Origin: Brucella pseudogrignonensis | GTDB taxonomy: Bacteria; Pseudomonadota; Alphaproteobacteria; Rhizobiales; Rhizobiaceae | DNA: 64,000 bases | Direction: 5' to 3' | Assembly: GCF_002252525.1 (NCBI RefSeq) | Contig: NZ_NNRM01000053.1 | Span: 217,229-281,228, forward strand | Shown here: piece by piece, positions 26,998-38,228 of the stretch | Numbering within the stretch: position 1 is the stretch's first letter | Layout: each line of letters opens with the position of its first letter | Translations under genes and position numbers: made by a program | Notes under the pieces: generated by a model | What the model was told of the DNA's origin: nothing | Seen by the model: only the letters and a program-made list of their open reading frames with translations | Databases searched by the model: none

Positions 26998-29649
26998 TTA
27001 CTCCTCTGCCGCCTTCGCCTTTGCTTTGGAAGGGGCTTTTTTCTTCGCCGCCGGCTTCTTTGCAGCAGCTTTTTTCGGTGCGGCTTTCTTTTCGCCATCT
27101 GCGGCCTTGGCGGCAGATTTGCGGGCAGGAGCCTTCTTTGTCTTTGTGCTGCCAGCTTTTGCGGCAACGAGTTCCAGCGCTTCTTCCAGCGTCACACTGG
27201 CTGGGTCCTTGCCCTTTGGCAGCGTAGCATTCACCTTGCCCCAGTTGACGTAAGGACCGTAACGACCGTCACGAACGGTGACTGTGCCACCATCTGGATG
27301 ATCGCCCAATGTCGCAAGGGCTGCAGGTGTCGAGCGGCCACGACCACCCTTCGACTGTTTATCCGCAAGGACGGAAACAGCGCGATTGAGGCCCACCGAG
27401 AACACTTCATCAGCGTTTTCGAGATTGGCAAACGTGCCATCATGGCTGACATAAGGACCATAGCGACCAATGCCAGCAGAGATCATCTTGCCGGTTTCAG
27501 GATGCTGTCCAACATCACGCGGCAACGACAGCAGCGCCATTGCTTTTTCATGATCAAGCGTATCGACCGTCCAGCCTTTTGGCAGGCTGGCACGCTTGGC
27601 TTCCTTGCCTTCGCCCCGCTGGACATATGGGCCGAAACGACCGGTTCGCGCGGTGATTTCTTCACCGGTGAATGGATCTTTGCCCAGCTGCTTCGGTTCG
27701 TCGGAAGCTGCTGCTTCTCCGTTGCCTTCACCGCCCAGCTGACGGGTGAACTTGCACTCCGGATAATTCGAACAACCGACGAACGCGCCGTATTTTCCGA
27801 GCTTCAGCGAAAGCTGGCCCGTGCCACAAGTTGGGCAGGTGCGCGGGTCGCTACCATCGCCGCGATCAGGGAAAGCAAGCGATGAAAGCTCTTCGTTGAG
27901 CGCATCCAGAACGTTGGTAACGCGCAGTTCCTTGATATCATCAACAGAACCGGAGAAGTCCCGCCAGAAATCACGCAGCACGTCTTTCCAGGAAAGCTTG
28001 CCATCGGAAATCAGGTCGAGCTTTTCTTCAAGGTCCGCTGTGAAATCATATTCGACATAGCGTTTGAAGAAGCTTTCAAGGAACGAAATAACCAGACGGC
28101 CCTTCGGTTCCGGCATGAGCTTACGCTTGTCGATGGTGATATATTCACGATCACGAAGCGTTGCGAGCGTCGCTGCGTAGGTCGATGGACGGCCAATGCC
28201 GAGCTCTTCCATCTTCTTGATGAGCGATGCTTCCGAATAACGCGGTGGCGGCTCGGTGGAATGCTGCGTGGCGTCGATTTTTTCGCGCGCAATCGCCTCA
28301 CCGGAGCGGATTTCAGGCAGCTTTGCGCTGTCTTCATCCTCATCTTCTTCTTCGCGGTGATCCATATAGGCCGCGAGGAAGCCGTCAAACTTCGTAACCG
28401 AACCGTTGGCGCGCAGCATGGCCGAACGCGAACCATTGGTTGCTTCGATGTCAGCGGTTGTGCGTTCAATGTCGGCAGCCTGCATCTGGCTCGCGATAGC
28501 GCGCTTCCAGATCAGCTCGTACAAACGCGCCTGATCTTCATCGAGATAGCGGCGCACTTCTTTCGGATGGCGCGTGAATTCCGTCGGACGGATCGCTTCG
28601 TGCGCTTCCTGAGCGTTCTTAGCCTTGCTCGAATAGTAGCGCGGCTTTTCCGGCACATATTGTGGACCGAAGCTCTTCCCAATCGCATCGCGGGCGGCAG
28701 TGATGGCTTCGGGGGCCATCTGCACGCCGTCGGTACGCATATAGGTGATCAGACCAGCGGTTTCTCCGCCTATGTCCACGCCTTCATAAAGCCGCTGCGC
28801 AACTTGCATGGTGCGCGATGCCGAAAAGCCGAGCTGTCCTGATGCCGCCTGCTGAAGCGTCGATGTGGTGAATGGCGGGCCGGGATTACGCTTGGTCGGC
28901 TTGGCTTCGACAGAAACTGCCTTGAAGCTTGCGCCTTCCAGCATGGTACGGATGGCCGTTGCCTGCTCTTCATTCTTGATGTCGAGCTTGCCGAGCCTCT
29001 TGCCGTCAACCGCAGTCAAACGAGCCGAGAACGCATCGTTACGCGGTGTTTTAAGCGAAGCGGCGATATTCCAGTATTCTTCGCGGATGAAGCGTTCGAT
29101 CTCGGATTCGCGGTCGCATACGAGACGCAGAGCTACCGACTGAACACGGCCTGCCGAACGAGCCCCGGGCAGCTTGCGCCACAAGACCGGTGAAAGCGTA
29201 AAGCCAACGAGATAATCGAGTGCACGACGAGCGAGATAGGCATCGACCAGCGGCTCATCGATATCGCGCGGATTTGCGATAGCGTCGAGAACGGCTTTCT
29301 TGGTGATGGCGTTAAACGCGACACGCTTGACGGTCTTGCCCTTCAAGGCCTTTTTCTGGTTGAGCACTTCGAGTACGTGCCACGAAATGGCTTCCCCTTC
29401 GCGATCAGGGTCAGTTGCCAGAAACAGACCATCACTGTCCTTCAACGCTTTGACGATATCCGCCAAACGCTTGGAAGAGTTGCTGTCAACTTCCCAGGAC
29501 ATTGCAAAATCTTCATCCGGACGGACAGACCCATCCTTGGCTGGCAGATCTCGCACATGACCAAACGAGGCCAGAACCTTATAGTTCGACCCGAGATACT
29601 TGTTGATAGTTTTGGCCTTTGCAGGCGATTCGACGACAACGACGTTCAT
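26998..29649 (-). CDS. topA: DNA topoisomerase I
   Basis: The 883-aa type IA topoisomerase relaxes negative supercoils. It has a TOPRIM domain (NVVVVESPAKAKTI, DPDREGEA), the catalytic Tyr303 in GLITYMRTDG, a C-terminal zinc finger CPTCGTGQ with GCSNYPEC, repeated Topo_C motifs (GRYGPYV three times, GRFGPYV once), and an Ala/Lys-rich tail of about 50 residues typical of alphaproteobacteria. It is the first gene of the run topA-rnr-DUF983-Nudix-MFS. Confidence 0.97.
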   Translation of the reverse strand: MNVVVVESPAKAKTINKYLGSNYKVLASFGHVRDLPAKDGSVRPDEDFAMSWEVDSNSSKRLADIVKALKDSDGLFLATDPDREGEAISWHVLEVLNQKKALKGKTVKRVAFNAITKKAVLDAIANPRDIDEPLVDAYLARRALDYLVGFTLSPVLWRKLPGARSAGRVQSVALRLVCDRESEIERFIREEYWNIAASLKTPRNDAFSARLTAVDGKRLGKLDIKNEEQATAIRTMLEGASFKAVSVEAKPTKRNPGPPFTTSTLQQAASGQLGFSASRTMQVAQRLYEGVDIGGETAGLITYMRTDGVQMAPEAITAARDAIGKSFGPQYVPEKPRYYSSKAKNAQEAHEAIRPTEFTRHPKEVRRYLDEDQARLYELIWKRAIASQMQAADIERTTADIEATNGSRSAMLRANGSVTKFDGFLAAYMDHREEEDEDEDSAKLPEIRSGEAIAREKIDATQHSTEPPPRYSEASLIKKMEELGIGRPSTYAATLATLRDREYITIDKRKLMPEPKGRLVISFLESFFKRYVEYDFTADLEEKLDLISDGKLSWKDVLRDFWRDFSGSVDDIKELRVTNVLDALNEELSSLAFPDRGDGSDPRTCPTCGTGQLSLKLGKYGAFVGCSNYPECKFTRQLGGEGNGEAAASDEPKQLGKDPFTGEEITARTGRFGPYVQRGEGKEAKRASLPKGWTVDTLDHEKAMALLSLPRDVGQHPETGKMISAGIGRYGPYVSHDGTFANLENADEVFSVGLNRAVSVLADKQSKGGRGRSTPAALATLGDHPDGGTVTVRDGRYGPYVNWGKVNATLPKGKDPASVTLEEALELVAAKAGSTKTKKAPARKSAAKAADGEKKAAPKKAAAKKPAAKKKAPSKAKAKAAEE

Positions 29650-29897
29650 TACAACAGCCCAGATTCGCGATGTTTACGGGTAAGTTATCCCTGTATCGCG
29701 TTCAAATAGTTGCCTTTCACATGAACAGCGGTTTGCGTTTGGTCAAGAGCTAGACGGTAAAAATCGTCAAATACAACCTAAAGTTGCTATATGTAAATAT
29801 AAAGCTTGTGGTAGTGTCTGGCCGGGGTATATCCGTCGGGTTTGAACCAGAAGGGTGATTTTCATTTGAAGGAAACCGGCACATTTTGGGGGCAAAG

Positions 29898-30065
29898 GTG
29901 GTTCAGCGAGATACAACTCGTCAGGAGACACTGGCTTATATAGAAGAAATGCTACAAGAACTCGTCAAAATGGCCAGAGGGACGGATAGTTATCTTCTCG
30001 TCTATCTCATGGACATGGCATTGCAGGAAGCACGCGACAATCAACATCATTGCCCGTGTGATTGA
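29898..30065 (+). CDS. Small conserved hypothetical protein (55 aa)
   Basis: A GTG-initiated gene, preceded by GGGGGCAAA, encodes a 55-aa helical protein: QRDTTRQETLAYIEEMLQEL, then KMARGTDSYLLVYLMDMALQ, ending HHCPCD. The pattern (helix, LAR..., YLLxMA..EA) recurs in small Rhizobiales proteins of unknown function. It ends 2 bases before the convergent dprA stop, which supports it being a real, tightly packed gene. Confidence 0.7.
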   Translation: MVQRDTTRQETLAYIEEMLQELVKMARGTDSYLLVYLMDMALQEARDNQHHCPCD

Positions 30066-30067
30066 GT

Positions 30068-31240
30068 TTAGAAATGCTCATCGCGTGGCACAAGGGCGAC
30101 CTGATTGCCGGGATAGCGTAACAGCCTCCCGGCAAGATCAAGTTCCAGCAGGATTAGTTGGGCATTGCTTGCATCAAGGCCTGTGTGTCTGACAAGCGTA
30201 TCAACATCGATTGGAACCGGCCCAAGAGCATCGACGAGAATATCGCGTTGCTCGTCCGTCGTTATGGCTTGAAGCGGCTCAGGCGCTTCATCGATCTGGG
30301 TCAACAGATCGGGCTGCGCTGCTTCGGCTTTGAACGTATCGCGGCCGATGAGCGGGGACAAAGAATCGATAACGTCGTCGGCGCAGGTCACAAGCGTTGC
30401 GCCTTGTTTCAGAAGTGCATTGGTTCCGCGGGCGCGTGGATCGAGCGGCGAACCAGGCACTGCGAACACTGTTCGGCCCATTTCACCAGCCATGCGGGCG
30501 CTGATGAGCGAGCCTGAACGCTCGGCAGCCTCTACCACGATGAGACCAAGCGAAAGTCCAGCTATGATGCGGTTTCGACGTGGAAAATCACGCGCACGGG
30601 GCTCTGCACCCATCGGCATCTCGGTAATGAGTGCACTGCCGTTTTCGGGTATGGCACGATAGATCGGCAGGTTTTCGGGTGGGTAGGGTTTATCAAGGCC
30701 ACCGGCCAGCACAGCCACGGTTCCGCTTTCTATGCTGGCTTTATGTGCTGCCGCATCGATCCCGCGCGCAAGGCCGGAGATTATTGCGAAGCCAGCGTCA
30801 CCCAGATCACGCGCCAGACGCTCTGTGAAGCGTGCGCCGACCACAGACGCATTGCGCGAGCCGACAATAGCCACTGGTGGCTTGCGAAACACATTGGGGT
30901 TGCCCTTGATGATCACAAGAGGAGGCGGTGCCTCGCAGTTTTTTAGCTGTTGTGGATAGTCTGGCTCGCCCATGCCAACAAGACGCGCGCCCATCCGCTC
31001 GATGGCTTCCAGCTCGCGTTCGGCATCTTCCAGCGGTGTCACGCGCACGGGCTTAGCGCCACCGCCGCGTATGTTGATGTCAGGTAGTCTTTCTATGGCG
31101 CTGGCGGCAGAGCCACAGAACATAATGAGGTCGCGGAAAGCGACGGGACCGATGTTTTCAGTGCGAATGAGGCGCAGCCAATTGAGCCGCTGTCGGTCGG
31201 AGAGGCGAATTCCAGAAGTCGAATTCGCGCTCTGTTTCAT
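30068..31240 (-). CDS. dprA: DNA processing protein DprA
   Basis: The 390-aa protein has an N-terminal SAM-like region, the Rossmann-type DprA core ([54 protein letters not shown]) and a C-terminal winged helix ([20 protein letters not shown]). DprA binds single-stranded DNA and loads RecA during natural transformation. It overlaps the plsY stop by 4 bases and is translated with it. Confidence 0.94.
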   Translation of the reverse strand: MKQSANSTSGIRLSDRQRLNWLRLIRTENIGPVAFRDLIMFCGSAASAIERLPDINIRGGGAKPVRVTPLEDAERELEAIERMGARLVGMGEPDYPQQLKNCEAPPPLVIIKGNPNVFRKPPVAIVGSRNASVVGARFTERLARDLGDAGFAIISGLARGIDAAAHKASIESGTVAVLAGGLDKPYPPENLPIYRAIPENGSALITEMPMGAEPRARDFPRRNRIIAGLSLGLIVVEAAERSGSLISARMAGEMGRTVFAVPGSPLDPRARGTNALLKQGATLVTCADDVIDSLSPLIGRDTFKAEAAQPDLLTQIDEAPEPLQAITTDEQRDILVDALGPVPIDVDTLVRHTGLDASNAQLILLELDLAGRLLRYPGNQVALVPRDEHF

Positions 31241-31842
31241 CCCTTTTTACCTATCTTGCTTTCAGTGCCGCTGAGGAGGCGCGAGATATTGGCGTGATGC
31301 TTTATGAAGACGATAATGGTCAGCACAGCAAACAAAGCCGCAATCGCGTGATCACCGCGCGCATAAAGTGCGATTGGAACGATCAGACTGGCAACAAGCG
31401 CTGACAGTGAAGAATAGCGGGTGAGAAGTGCCGTGATGATCCATGCCGCGATGAAAACCAGAGCGCCGGGCCATGCAAGGCCGATCAGAATGCCAAGATA
31501 GGTTGCAACACCCTTGCCGCCCTTGAAGCCGATCCAGACCGGGAAAAGATGGCCGATAAAGGCACCGAAACCGGCTGCAATTGCAGCTTCCTGGCCGAAT
31601 TTTGAGGCGATTAATACAGCTGCCGTGCCTTTAAGCGCATCAAGAATGAGCGTTGCCGCCGCGAGCTTCTTGTTGCCGGTACGCAGAACATTGGTAGCAC
31701 CAATATTGCCGGAACCAATCGAACGTACATCGCCCAGTCCTGCAAACCGCGTCAGGATAAGCCCGAAGGGAATGGAGCCGAGAATATAGCCGAATATCAG
31801 CGTGCAGATTGTCACTAAATTGACCAGACCTGTTTCGGCCAT
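31237..31842 (-). CDS. plsY: Acyl-phosphate glycerol-3-phosphate acyltransferase PlsY
   Basis: The 201-aa membrane protein has about five segments and the family motifs [25 protein letters not shown] (catalytic loop), [18 protein letters not shown]. It transfers the acyl chain from acyl-phosphate to glycerol-3-phosphate, the first committed step of phospholipid synthesis. Start 31842 is chosen over 31869 because GGGGAG sits 7 bases before it. It is cotranscribed with dprA. Confidence 0.95.
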   Translation of the reverse strand: MAETGLVNLVTICTLIFGYILGSIPFGLILTRFAGLGDVRSIGSGNIGATNVLRTGNKKLAAATLILDALKGTAAVLIASKFGQEAAIAAGFGAFIGHLFPVWIGFKGGKGVATYLGILIGLAWPGALVFIAAWIITALLTRYSSLSALVASLIVPIALYARGDHAIAALFAVLTIIVFIKHHANISRLLSGTESKIGKKG

Positions 31843-31882
31843 GGAACTCCCCATATGTTCTTTATTCAAATTACTTGAGAAG

Positions 31883-31911
31883 AAAAGCCGCCCAAAAGCA
31901 AGACGGCTTTT
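31883..31911 (-). terminator. Terminator separating pyrBC-type genes from plsY-dprA
   Basis: An 8-bp stem (AAAAGCCG at 31883-31890 and CGGCTTTT at 31904-31911) with a 13-base loop stands 10 bases after the pyrC-like stop on the minus strand and is followed by TTCTTCTC. It probably ends the pyrB-pyrC transcript before plsY. Confidence 0.75.
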
Positions 31912-31920
31912 CTGAAAATG

Positions 31921-33207
31921 TTAAGCCGAATAAACTGTCTTGCCGCCGACTATAGTGCGGTTGACGCGGCCTTGGAAGCGGGCACCTTCAAAGCAGCTGT
32001 TCTTTGAGCGTGAATGCAGGTCTTGCTCACGAACCACCCATGGCTCATCCAGATCGACAATAGCAAGATCAGCCTTGGCACCGGGCTTCAGAGTGCCTGC
32101 ATCCAGTCCGAAGATGCGCGCAGGCGCAGTCGAGAGCACTTCAACCAGACGAAGCAGCGGAATGCTGTCGTTGTGATGAAGTCGAAGGGCTGCAGCCAAC
32201 AGCGTTTCCAGGCCAATTGCACCAGCTTCTGCATCGGCAAAAGGCAAGCGCTTGGTGTCCACATCCTGCGGATCGTGTGCTGAAACGACAATATCGATTG
32301 TGCCGTTCTTGACGGCTTCAACCATTGCCAGACGGTCTTCCTCGCTGCGCAGAGGCGGCGACAAACGGAAGAAGGTGCGGAACTCGCCGATGTCGTTTTC
32401 GTTGAGCGACAGGTGATTGATCGAAACGCCTGCCGTTACATTGGTGCCAAGGTCTTTTGAGCGCTTGAGCGCGTCGGCTGACATGGCACAGGAAAGCTGT
32501 GCTGCGTGATATTTGCTGCGGGTGAGAGCAGCCAAGCGCAGATCACGCTCCAGTGGAATGACTTCCGCTTCGCGTGGGCTACCCGAAAGGCCGAGCCAGC
32601 TTGCGAAGAGGCCTTCATTCATGACGCCATTAGCACCAAGATAAGGATCACGGGTTTCACAGGCAATCACGGCATCAAAGTCGCGCGCATAGGTCAGGGC
32701 ACGGCGCATCAATTGTGTGTTGGTGAGCGTGTTACGACCTTCAGTGAAGGCAACCGCACCCGCATCGCGAAGCAGGCCGATTTCCGTCATTTCCTCGCCA
32801 TGCAGGCCCTTGGTAATAGCAGCGGCGGGATGCACATTGACGATAGCCGTATCGCGCGCAGTGCGCTTCACAAACTCGACCAGCGCCACGTCATCGATAA
32901 CCGGATCGGTATCCGGCATCATGATGATGGAGGTTACACCGCCAGCTGCTGCGGCCTGACTGGCCGATGCGATGGTTTCGCGGTGTTCAGCACCGGGCTC
33001 GCCGATGAAAACGCGGGAATCGACCAGACCCGGCAGAATAGCCATGCCGTTGAGGTCGATGATTTCAGCACCTTCAGGAGCGCCCTGATTGCGGAGATCG
33101 GCACCGCTGGCGACAATCTTGTCGTCTTTGATCAGCAGGCTTCCGACTTCATCCAGTCCGCGAGACGGATCGATGATGCGGGCATTTTCAAAAAGGATCG
33201 CACTCAT
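31921..33207 (-). CDS. pyrX: Dihydroorotase-like protein lacking metal-site residues (PyrC'/PyrX type)
   Basis: The 428-aa amidohydrolase-fold protein resembles class I dihydroorotase but has lost the catalytic residues. The DxHxH motif after AILPGLV reads DSRVF (His65 to Arg, His67 to Phe), the usual His-Glu-Asp metal-ligand segment reads CETRDP, and the catalytic TDHAP reads SAHDP, losing the Asp. Such inactive PyrC' proteins are known in Pseudomonas, where they scaffold aspartate transcarbamoylase. It overlaps pyrB by 4 bases, fitting a structural partner of PyrB. An active dihydroorotase must be encoded elsewhere. Confidence 0.9.
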   Translation of the reverse strand: MSAILFENARIIDPSRGLDEVGSLLIKDDKIVASGADLRNQGAPEGAEIIDLNGMAILPGLVDSRVFIGEPGAEHRETIASASQAAAAGGVTSIIMMPDTDPVIDDVALVEFVKRTARDTAIVNVHPAAAITKGLHGEEMTEIGLLRDAGAVAFTEGRNTLTNTQLMRRALTYARDFDAVIACETRDPYLGANGVMNEGLFASWLGLSGSPREAEVIPLERDLRLAALTRSKYHAAQLSCAMSADALKRSKDLGTNVTAGVSINHLSLNENDIGEFRTFFRLSPPLRSEEDRLAMVEAVKNGTIDIVVSAHDPQDVDTKRLPFADAEAGAIGLETLLAAALRLHHNDSIPLLRLVEVLSTAPARIFGLDAGTLKPGAKADLAIVDLDEPWVVREQDLHSRSKNSCFEGARFQGRVNRTIVGGKTVYSA

Positions 33208-34172
33208 GCACGTTCTCCTGCGGCTTCTGCGCGACGCGGATCGAGCAGGGCTTCCATAACCGCCATACGCACAGCGACGCCCATTTCCACCTGTTGCTGG
33301 ATCATGCTCTGGGGGCCGTCCGCTACATCCGATGCGATCTCGACGCCACGATTCATGGGGCCGGGATGCATGACCAGTGCATCAGGTCGGGCAAGCTTCA
33401 GCTTTTCCTTGTCAAGACCGTAGAAGCGGAAATATTCACGCACCGACGGTACGAAGGAGCCGGCCATGCGCTCACGCTGGAGGCGCAGCATCATCACGAC
33501 ATCAGCGTCTTTCAGGCCTTCTTCCATGGTGTTGTAAACTTCAACACTCATGTCGGCGATGCCGGAAGGCAGCAGGGTCGAAGGGGCGACGACGCGAACG
33601 CGTGCGCCAAGTGCATTGAGAAGCAGAATGTTGGAGCGCGCAACGCGCGAGTGAAGCACATCGCCGCAAATAGCAACGATCAGATTTCCGATATCGCCCT
33701 TGGCGCGGCGGATGGTCAGCGCGTCGAGCAGCGCCTGTGTCGGGTGCTCGTGAGCACCGTCGCCAGCATTGACGACTGCACAGCCGACTTTTTGCGCAAG
33801 GAGCGCCGCAGCACCGGCAGACGCATGGCGTATGACCAGAATGTCTGGCTGCATGGCGTTCAGCGTCATCGCAGTGTCAATGAGCGTTTCGCCCTTCTTG
33901 ACCGACGAGTTGCCGACCGACATGTTCATCACGTCCGCGCCCAGCCGTTTTCCGGCGAGTTCGAACGATGATTGCGTTCGCGTCGATGCTTCAAAGAAGA
34001 GGTTGATCTGGGTGCGACCGCGCAGCACGGACTTTTTCTTCTTGGACTGTCTGGAGACAGCCACTTCCTGATCCGCAAGATCGAGAAGACAATTAATGTC
34101 CAGGGGCGATAGCCCCTTGATGCCAAGTAGGTGGCGATGAGGGAAAATCGGTGAGACCGTTTGATTTGTCAT
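33204..34172 (-). CDS. pyrB: Aspartate carbamoyltransferase catalytic subunit
   Basis: The 322-aa enzyme joins carbamoyl phosphate and aspartate in pyrimidine synthesis. It has the carbamoyl-phosphate signature [31 protein letters not shown], and the C-terminal [11 protein letters not shown]. Its stop overlaps the pyrX-like start, giving the pyrB-pyrX pair. There is no pyrI regulatory gene, as expected for the type with an inactive PyrC partner. A 222-bp spacer separates it from the divergent acyl-CoA dehydrogenase gene. Confidence 0.96.
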   Translation of the reverse strand: MTNQTVSPIFPHRHLLGIKGLSPLDINCLLDLADQEVAVSRQSKKKKSVLRGRTQINLFFEASTRTQSSFELAGKRLGADVMNMSVGNSSVKKGETLIDTAMTLNAMQPDILVIRHASAGAAALLAQKVGCAVVNAGDGAHEHPTQALLDALTIRRAKGDIGNLIVAICGDVLHSRVARSNILLLNALGARVRVVAPSTLLPSGIADMSVEVYNTMEEGLKDADVVMMLRLQRERMAGSFVPSVREYFRFYGLDKEKLKLARPDALVMHPGPMNRGVEIASDVADGPQSMIQQQVEMGVAVRMAVMEALLDPRRAEAAGERA

Positions 34173-34394
34173 GGCAAGTCACCCGTATAGAGCCGTGAAA
34201 GCTGGACCGCAACCGCCCTTATAAAGGCTTTAGCGGATTCACAAAGAAAAACCTGTATTCTTTGGGCATAAAGCGGTGAGCTGTCGGAAAATGTTAGTAA
34301 ATTACAATGCAAGAACGCATAGAATGTCAGTTCTGCGCGCCTCAATCGGCTCGCAAGCTGATTTTGAGTTGAACAAAGCCGAACGGATAAGCCT

Positions 34395-36023
34395 GTGAAA
34401 ACCCACGAAGTCACCAACCAGACCCCGTCTATGACGGGTACGAATGCATATCTGGGCGATCCGCTTCTGATTCAGATCGCAGCGCGTTTCCCCAAAGAAC
34501 TGCATACTGATCTGGAGAATACCGGGCGTTTCGTCATGTCGGCGGAAGCGCAGGATCTTGCACGTCTCGCCAATACCGAATTGCCAAAGCTGCGGACGCA
34601 TGATCGTCAGGGTCGCCGTGTTGATCTGGTGGAATATCACCCAGCTTACCATGCGCTGATGCGCCGTTCGATTGCGCAGGGTCTTCATTGCTCGATATGG
34701 GAGGCTAATCCAGCTGAAGCCGGACGTCGCCATCAGGCGCGTGCCGCGCGTTTCTTCCTCACCGCACAGCTTGAGGCAGGCCATCTCTGCCCGCTGACCA
34801 TGACCAATGCTTCGCTCGCAGCAGTGATGGCTTCGCCTGATCTTTACAAGGAATGGTCGCCGCAGATTCTGTCGCGGAAATATGATTCCTCGCAAAAGCC
34901 CGCCTTGCAGAAGCAGGGCATTACGCTTGGTATGGGTATGACCGAGAAGCAGGGTGGCACGGATGTTCGCGCCAATACCACCCGCGCAGAACGCAATGAA
35001 GACGGCACCTATACAATCAGCGGCCATAAGTGGTTCATGTCTGCGCCGATGTCGGATGCTTTTCTGGTGCTGGCACAGGCGGAAGAGGGGCTTTCCTGCT
35101 TCCTGCTGCCGCGCCTGACCAATGAGGCGGCTGGAAATGGCTTTTTCTTCCAGCGTTTGAAGGACAAGCTCGGAAACAAGTCCAATGCTTCATCCGAAGT
35201 CGAGTTTGATGGCGCTATCGGTCATCTGGTCGGAAATCCAGGTGAAGGCGTCAAAACCATCATGGATATGGTCACGCTGACGCGACTTGATTGCGCTGTT
35301 GCCTCCGCTGGCCTGATGCGCTCGGGGCTGGCCGAGGCCGTTCATCATGCACGTCATCGCGAGGTAGGTGGGCAAAAGCTGATCGAACAGCCGCTGATGA
35401 GCCGCGTTCTTGCCGATATGGCGTTGGATGTTGCGGGTGCGACCGCACTTTCCATGCGTCTGGCGCGTGCCTTTGATATGGCTGCAAGTGATCGCGCGGA
35501 AGCTGCATTCGCGCGATGCATGACGCCAGTTGTCAAATACTGGGTCTGCAAAATCGCACCGGCATTGCTTTATGAAGCGATGGAGTGCCTCGGTGGCAAT
35601 GGCTACATTGAGGACGGCAATCTCGCACGCGCCTATCGCGAAGCGCCGGTCAATGCGATCTGGGAAGGTTCGGGCAATGTCATGGCACTCGACGTGGCGC
35701 GCGTGCTCTCACGCGCACCGTCGCTATTCGATGAAGTTCTCGACTGGATCAGCGGACAGCTGGGCGTGCGTGGTCAGGGTACGATTGATGTGTTGCAGGC
35801 AGCCTTGCAGCTGACCGAAACTGATCAAGGCGTTGCGCGTCTTCTGACGGAGCAGCTAGCTTATGCAGCTGCTGCCGCCGAATTGCGCAATCTTGGTGCG
35901 GATGATGTGGCCGATGCCTTCATCGAAACACGTCTTGGTGGGCAGTGGCGCTCGACCTATGGCATGTTGGATGCACGTCATAATGCCAACCGGATACTCG
36001 ATCAGCTTTATCCGGCGTCGTAA
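34395..36023 (+). CDS. Acyl-CoA dehydrogenase, AidB type
   Basis: The 542-aa flavoprotein is longer than usual acyl-CoA dehydrogenases (about 380 aa) and starts [20 protein letters not shown], the AidB-type N terminus. It has [31 protein letters not shown], and the C-terminal [20 protein letters not shown] with [15 protein letters not shown]. AidB of E. coli binds DNA and is induced by alkylation damage; the role of homologues is unsettled. Its last 16 bases overlap the convergent ruvX gene. Confidence 0.92.
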   Translation: MKTHEVTNQTPSMTGTNAYLGDPLLIQIAARFPKELHTDLENTGRFVMSAEAQDLARLANTELPKLRTHDRQGRRVDLVEYHPAYHALMRRSIAQGLHCSIWEANPAEAGRRHQARAARFFLTAQLEAGHLCPLTMTNASLAAVMASPDLYKEWSPQILSRKYDSSQKPALQKQGITLGMGMTEKQGGTDVRANTTRAERNEDGTYTISGHKWFMSAPMSDAFLVLAQAEEGLSCFLLPRLTNEAAGNGFFFQRLKDKLGNKSNASSEVEFDGAIGHLVGNPGEGVKTIMDMVTLTRLDCAVASAGLMRSGLAEAVHHARHREVGGQKLIEQPLMSRVLADMALDVAGATALSMRLARAFDMAASDRAEAAFARCMTPVVKYWVCKIAPALLYEAMECLGGNGYIEDGNLARAYREAPVNAIWEGSGNVMALDVARVLSRAPSLFDEVLDWISGQLGVRGQGTIDVLQAALQLTETDQGVARLLTEQLAYAAAAAELRNLGADDVADAFIETRLGGQWRSTYGMLDARHNANRILDQLYPAS

Positions 36024-36511
36024 TCGCTGTCATCGGTATGCGATGAGCGCAGCATGTGCAGGCGATCCAGTGCGCCTTGCAAAATGAAGGAAGCTGCGGC
36101 CGAATCGATGCGTTCGGCCCGCTTGCCGCGTGAAACATCCATGCCGATGAGTGCGCGTTCGGCTGCGACCGTAGACAGGCGCTCGTCCCAGAACACGAAG
36201 GGCAGGTCGGTCAGTGGCTGCATAGTGCGCACGAAAGCCCGCGTTGCCTGAACGCGTGGTCCGGCTGACCCGTCCATATTCATCGGCAGGCCAATAATAA
36301 TGACGCCGACCTTGTCTGCTTCGAGTGCTTTCAGCAGCACCTGTGCATCGATTGTGAACTTGGTGCGTTTGATAACCGGACGGGGATGCGAGAACGACAG
36401 GCCCAGATCGGAAACCGCAAGGCCAATAGTTTTGGTGCCGAGATCAAGCCCGGCGACTGTCTGGCCCGGTTGCAGAATTTCCAAAACGTCTTCGATCTCA
36501 ACGACGGCCAT
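36008..36511 (-). CDS. ruvX: Holliday junction resolvase-like / pre-16S rRNA nuclease YqgF
   Basis: The 167-aa RNase H-fold protein has [53 protein letters not shown] and a C-terminal [14 protein letters not shown], the pattern of RuvX/YqgF with its three acidic active-site residues. Homologues process the 5' end of 16S rRNA, and a recombination role was also proposed. It overlaps the 3' end of the aidB-like gene by 16 bases, convergent. Confidence 0.93.
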   Translation of the reverse strand: MAVVEIEDVLEILQPGQTVAGLDLGTKTIGLAVSDLGLSFSHPRPVIKRTKFTIDAQVLLKALEADKVGVIIIGLPMNMDGSAGPRVQATRAFVRTMQPLTDLPFVFWDERLSTVAAERALIGMDVSRGKRAERIDSAAASFILQGALDRLHMLRSSHTDDSDYDAG

Positions 36512-36610
36512 ATGTCCTCATAGTATTTTGATCAGGCTTCATATTGCCTGATGGAATTGAGCCGTAATATCTGTTTTAAAACTGAAAATCGAGCCGCAAG
36601 GAGACACACA

Positions 36611-37318
36611 ATGAAAATCACCTGGTTGGGCCATGCAGCCTATCGCGTTGAAACGGATAAGGCCGTCATTCTGATTGATCCGTTCATCAATGGAAATCCG
36701 GGTGCCAAGGGCATCGATTTCAAGGAAGCCACCAAGGGAACCACGCATATTGCGCTGACTCATGGTCATGGTGACCATATCGGCGATACCGTTGAGATTG
36801 CCAAAGAAACCGGTGCGACGGTTATCGCAAATCCAGAAATCACCGGCTGGCTGGGTCGCAAAGGTTTGGAAAAGTTCAGCATGGGCAATACCGGCGGAAC
36901 CATTGTCCGCGATGGTTTCAGCGTAACGTTTGTTAACGCGCTGCATTCTTCAGCGTTGATGACAGAAGACGGCATCACTCAGTCGATGGGTAATCCGAAC
37001 GGCCTGGTATTTCATTTCGAGAATGCGCCGACACTTTATCATATGGGTGACACGGATATTTTCTCTGATATGGCGCTGATCAATGAACTGCATCAGCCAG
37101 AAATCGGCATTGTGCCTGTCGGTGACCGTTTTACCATGGGTGGTGCTGTGGCAGCTCTTGCGTGCCAGCGTTATTTCAATTTTAAAACCGTTCTGCCGTG
37201 CCATTACGGCTCGTTCCCATTCATTGAAAAGACGGCAGACAAGTTTGTAGCGGCAATGTCTGACCATAAGGAAACGAAGGTGTTGGTGGCTGACGCTGGC
37301 ACTGTTCACACGTTCTAA
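36611..37318 (+). CDS. UPF0173-family metal-dependent hydrolase
   Basis: The 235-aa metallo-beta-lactamase-fold protein starts [17 protein letters not shown] and has the metal motif [10 protein letters not shown], later YHMGDTDIF and [12 protein letters not shown]. This is the UPF0173 (YtkL-like) group, whose substrate is unknown. The start follows AAGGAGA by 8 bases; an upstream ATG at 36551 is discounted. It is transcribed towards gatC. Confidence 0.93.
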   Translation: MKITWLGHAAYRVETDKAVILIDPFINGNPGAKGIDFKEATKGTTHIALTHGHGDHIGDTVEIAKETGATVIANPEITGWLGRKGLEKFSMGNTGGTIVRDGFSVTFVNALHSSALMTEDGITQSMGNPNGLVFHFENAPTLYHMGDTDIFSDMALINELHQPEIGIVPVGDRFTMGGAVAALACQRYFNFKTVLPCHYGSFPFIEKTADKFVAAMSDHKETKVLVADAGTVHTF

Positions 37319-37336
37319 TTTTGGCTAACGACGGAT

Positions 37337-37362
37337 GGAAGCGCAAGAAATGTTGCGCTTCC
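37337..37362. other. Hairpin between the UPF0173 gene and gatC
   Basis: A perfect 10-bp stem (GGAAGCGCAA at 37337-37346 and TTGCGCTTCC at 37353-37362) with a 6-base loop follows the UPF0173 stop by 18 bases. No T-run follows, so it may be a weak terminator or an mRNA-end stabiliser. Confidence 0.6.
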
Positions 37363-37445
37363 CCACCTGCACCGTTATAGCCGGTAAAAGAACCTTTTCG
37401 GGGTGGCGGTTGGCCGCTCTAAATTATGAATTTGCGGAGAACAGA

Positions 37446-37733
37446 ATGTCCGTCGATATTTCCACCGTCAAGCGCGTCGCGCATCTTGCGCGCATTGCTG
37501 TCAATGAAGACGAAGCAGAGCGTATGACCGGCGAACTCAATGCAATTCTGGGCTTTGTCGAGCAGTTGAACGAAGTCGATATTGAAGGCGTTGAGCCGAT
37601 GACCTCGGTAACGCCGATGAAGATGCGTCTGCGCGAAGATGCAGTAACGGACGGCAATATCGCCAGTGCTGTTGTTGCCAATGCGCCTGTGACCGAAGAT
37701 AATTTCTTCGTCGTGCCAAAGGTCGTGGAGTAA
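37446..37733 (+). CDS. gatC: Asp/Glu-tRNA amidotransferase subunit C
   Basis: The 95-aa protein starts [20 protein letters not shown] and ends [12 protein letters not shown], the standard GatC pattern with the FVEQLNEVD helix. GatC holds GatA and GatB together in the complex that converts Glu-tRNA(Gln) and Asp-tRNA(Asn) to Gln- and Asn-tRNA. It is followed 4 bases later by an acetyltransferase gene and then gatA. The start has only weak ribosome-binding-site support (GGAGAACAGA). Confidence 0.95.
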   Translation: MSVDISTVKRVAHLARIAVNEDEAERMTGELNAILGFVEQLNEVDIEGVEPMTSVTPMKMRLREDAVTDGNIASAVVANAPVTEDNFFVVPKVVE

Positions 37734-37737
37734 GTCG

Positions 37738-38211
37738 ATGGCTATTCGGGTTTCCGTCGAGACCCCATTGCAGGATGATGTGCGTGATCTGGTCGAAGCC
37801 TTGAACGCGCATATGCTGCCGCTTTCGCCTCTCGAGTTCCAGTTCAAGATGACTGTTGAGCAGATGGCGGAGCCGGAAACTACGGTTTTTGTCGCGCGAG
37901 ATGAAGACGGCAAGGCCGTCGGCTGTGGTGCGCTGAAGATGCACGATAACGGTGTGGGTGAACTCAAGCGCATGTTCACGCGCCCGGAAGTTCGAGGCAA
38001 GCGTATCGGCTCACATCTTGTCGATGCGATTGTCGAGCTGGCAAGAGCCAAGGGTGCTTCGCGTCTGGTCCTTGAAACTGGCACAGGCCCCGGCTTTGAT
38101 GGTGCCTGGCGGCTTTATGAAAATTCGGGTTTTGCGCGTTGCGGAGTGGTTCTGGATTATCCTGACTCCGAATACAGCGCCTTTTTTGAAAAGCGTCTCG
38201 CTGAGGCGTGA
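37738..38211 (+). CDS. GNAT-family N-acetyltransferase inserted between gatC and gatA
   Basis: The 157-aa protein has the GNAT core: [20 protein letters not shown], the acetyl-CoA loop [16 protein letters not shown], and the C-terminal [11 protein letters not shown]. It lies 4 bases after gatC and 17 before the gatA start, so all three are cotranscribed. Its substrate is unknown. The gene order gatC-GNAT-gatA is unlike the usual gatCA, but may be a lineage trait. Confidence 0.9.
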   Translation: MAIRVSVETPLQDDVRDLVEALNAHMLPLSPLEFQFKMTVEQMAEPETTVFVARDEDGKAVGCGALKMHDNGVGELKRMFTRPEVRGKRIGSHLVDAIVELARAKGASRLVLETGTGPGFDGAWRLYENSGFARCGVVLDYPDSEYSAFFEKRLAEA

Positions 38212-38228
38212 CTTTACAGGATTTGATG

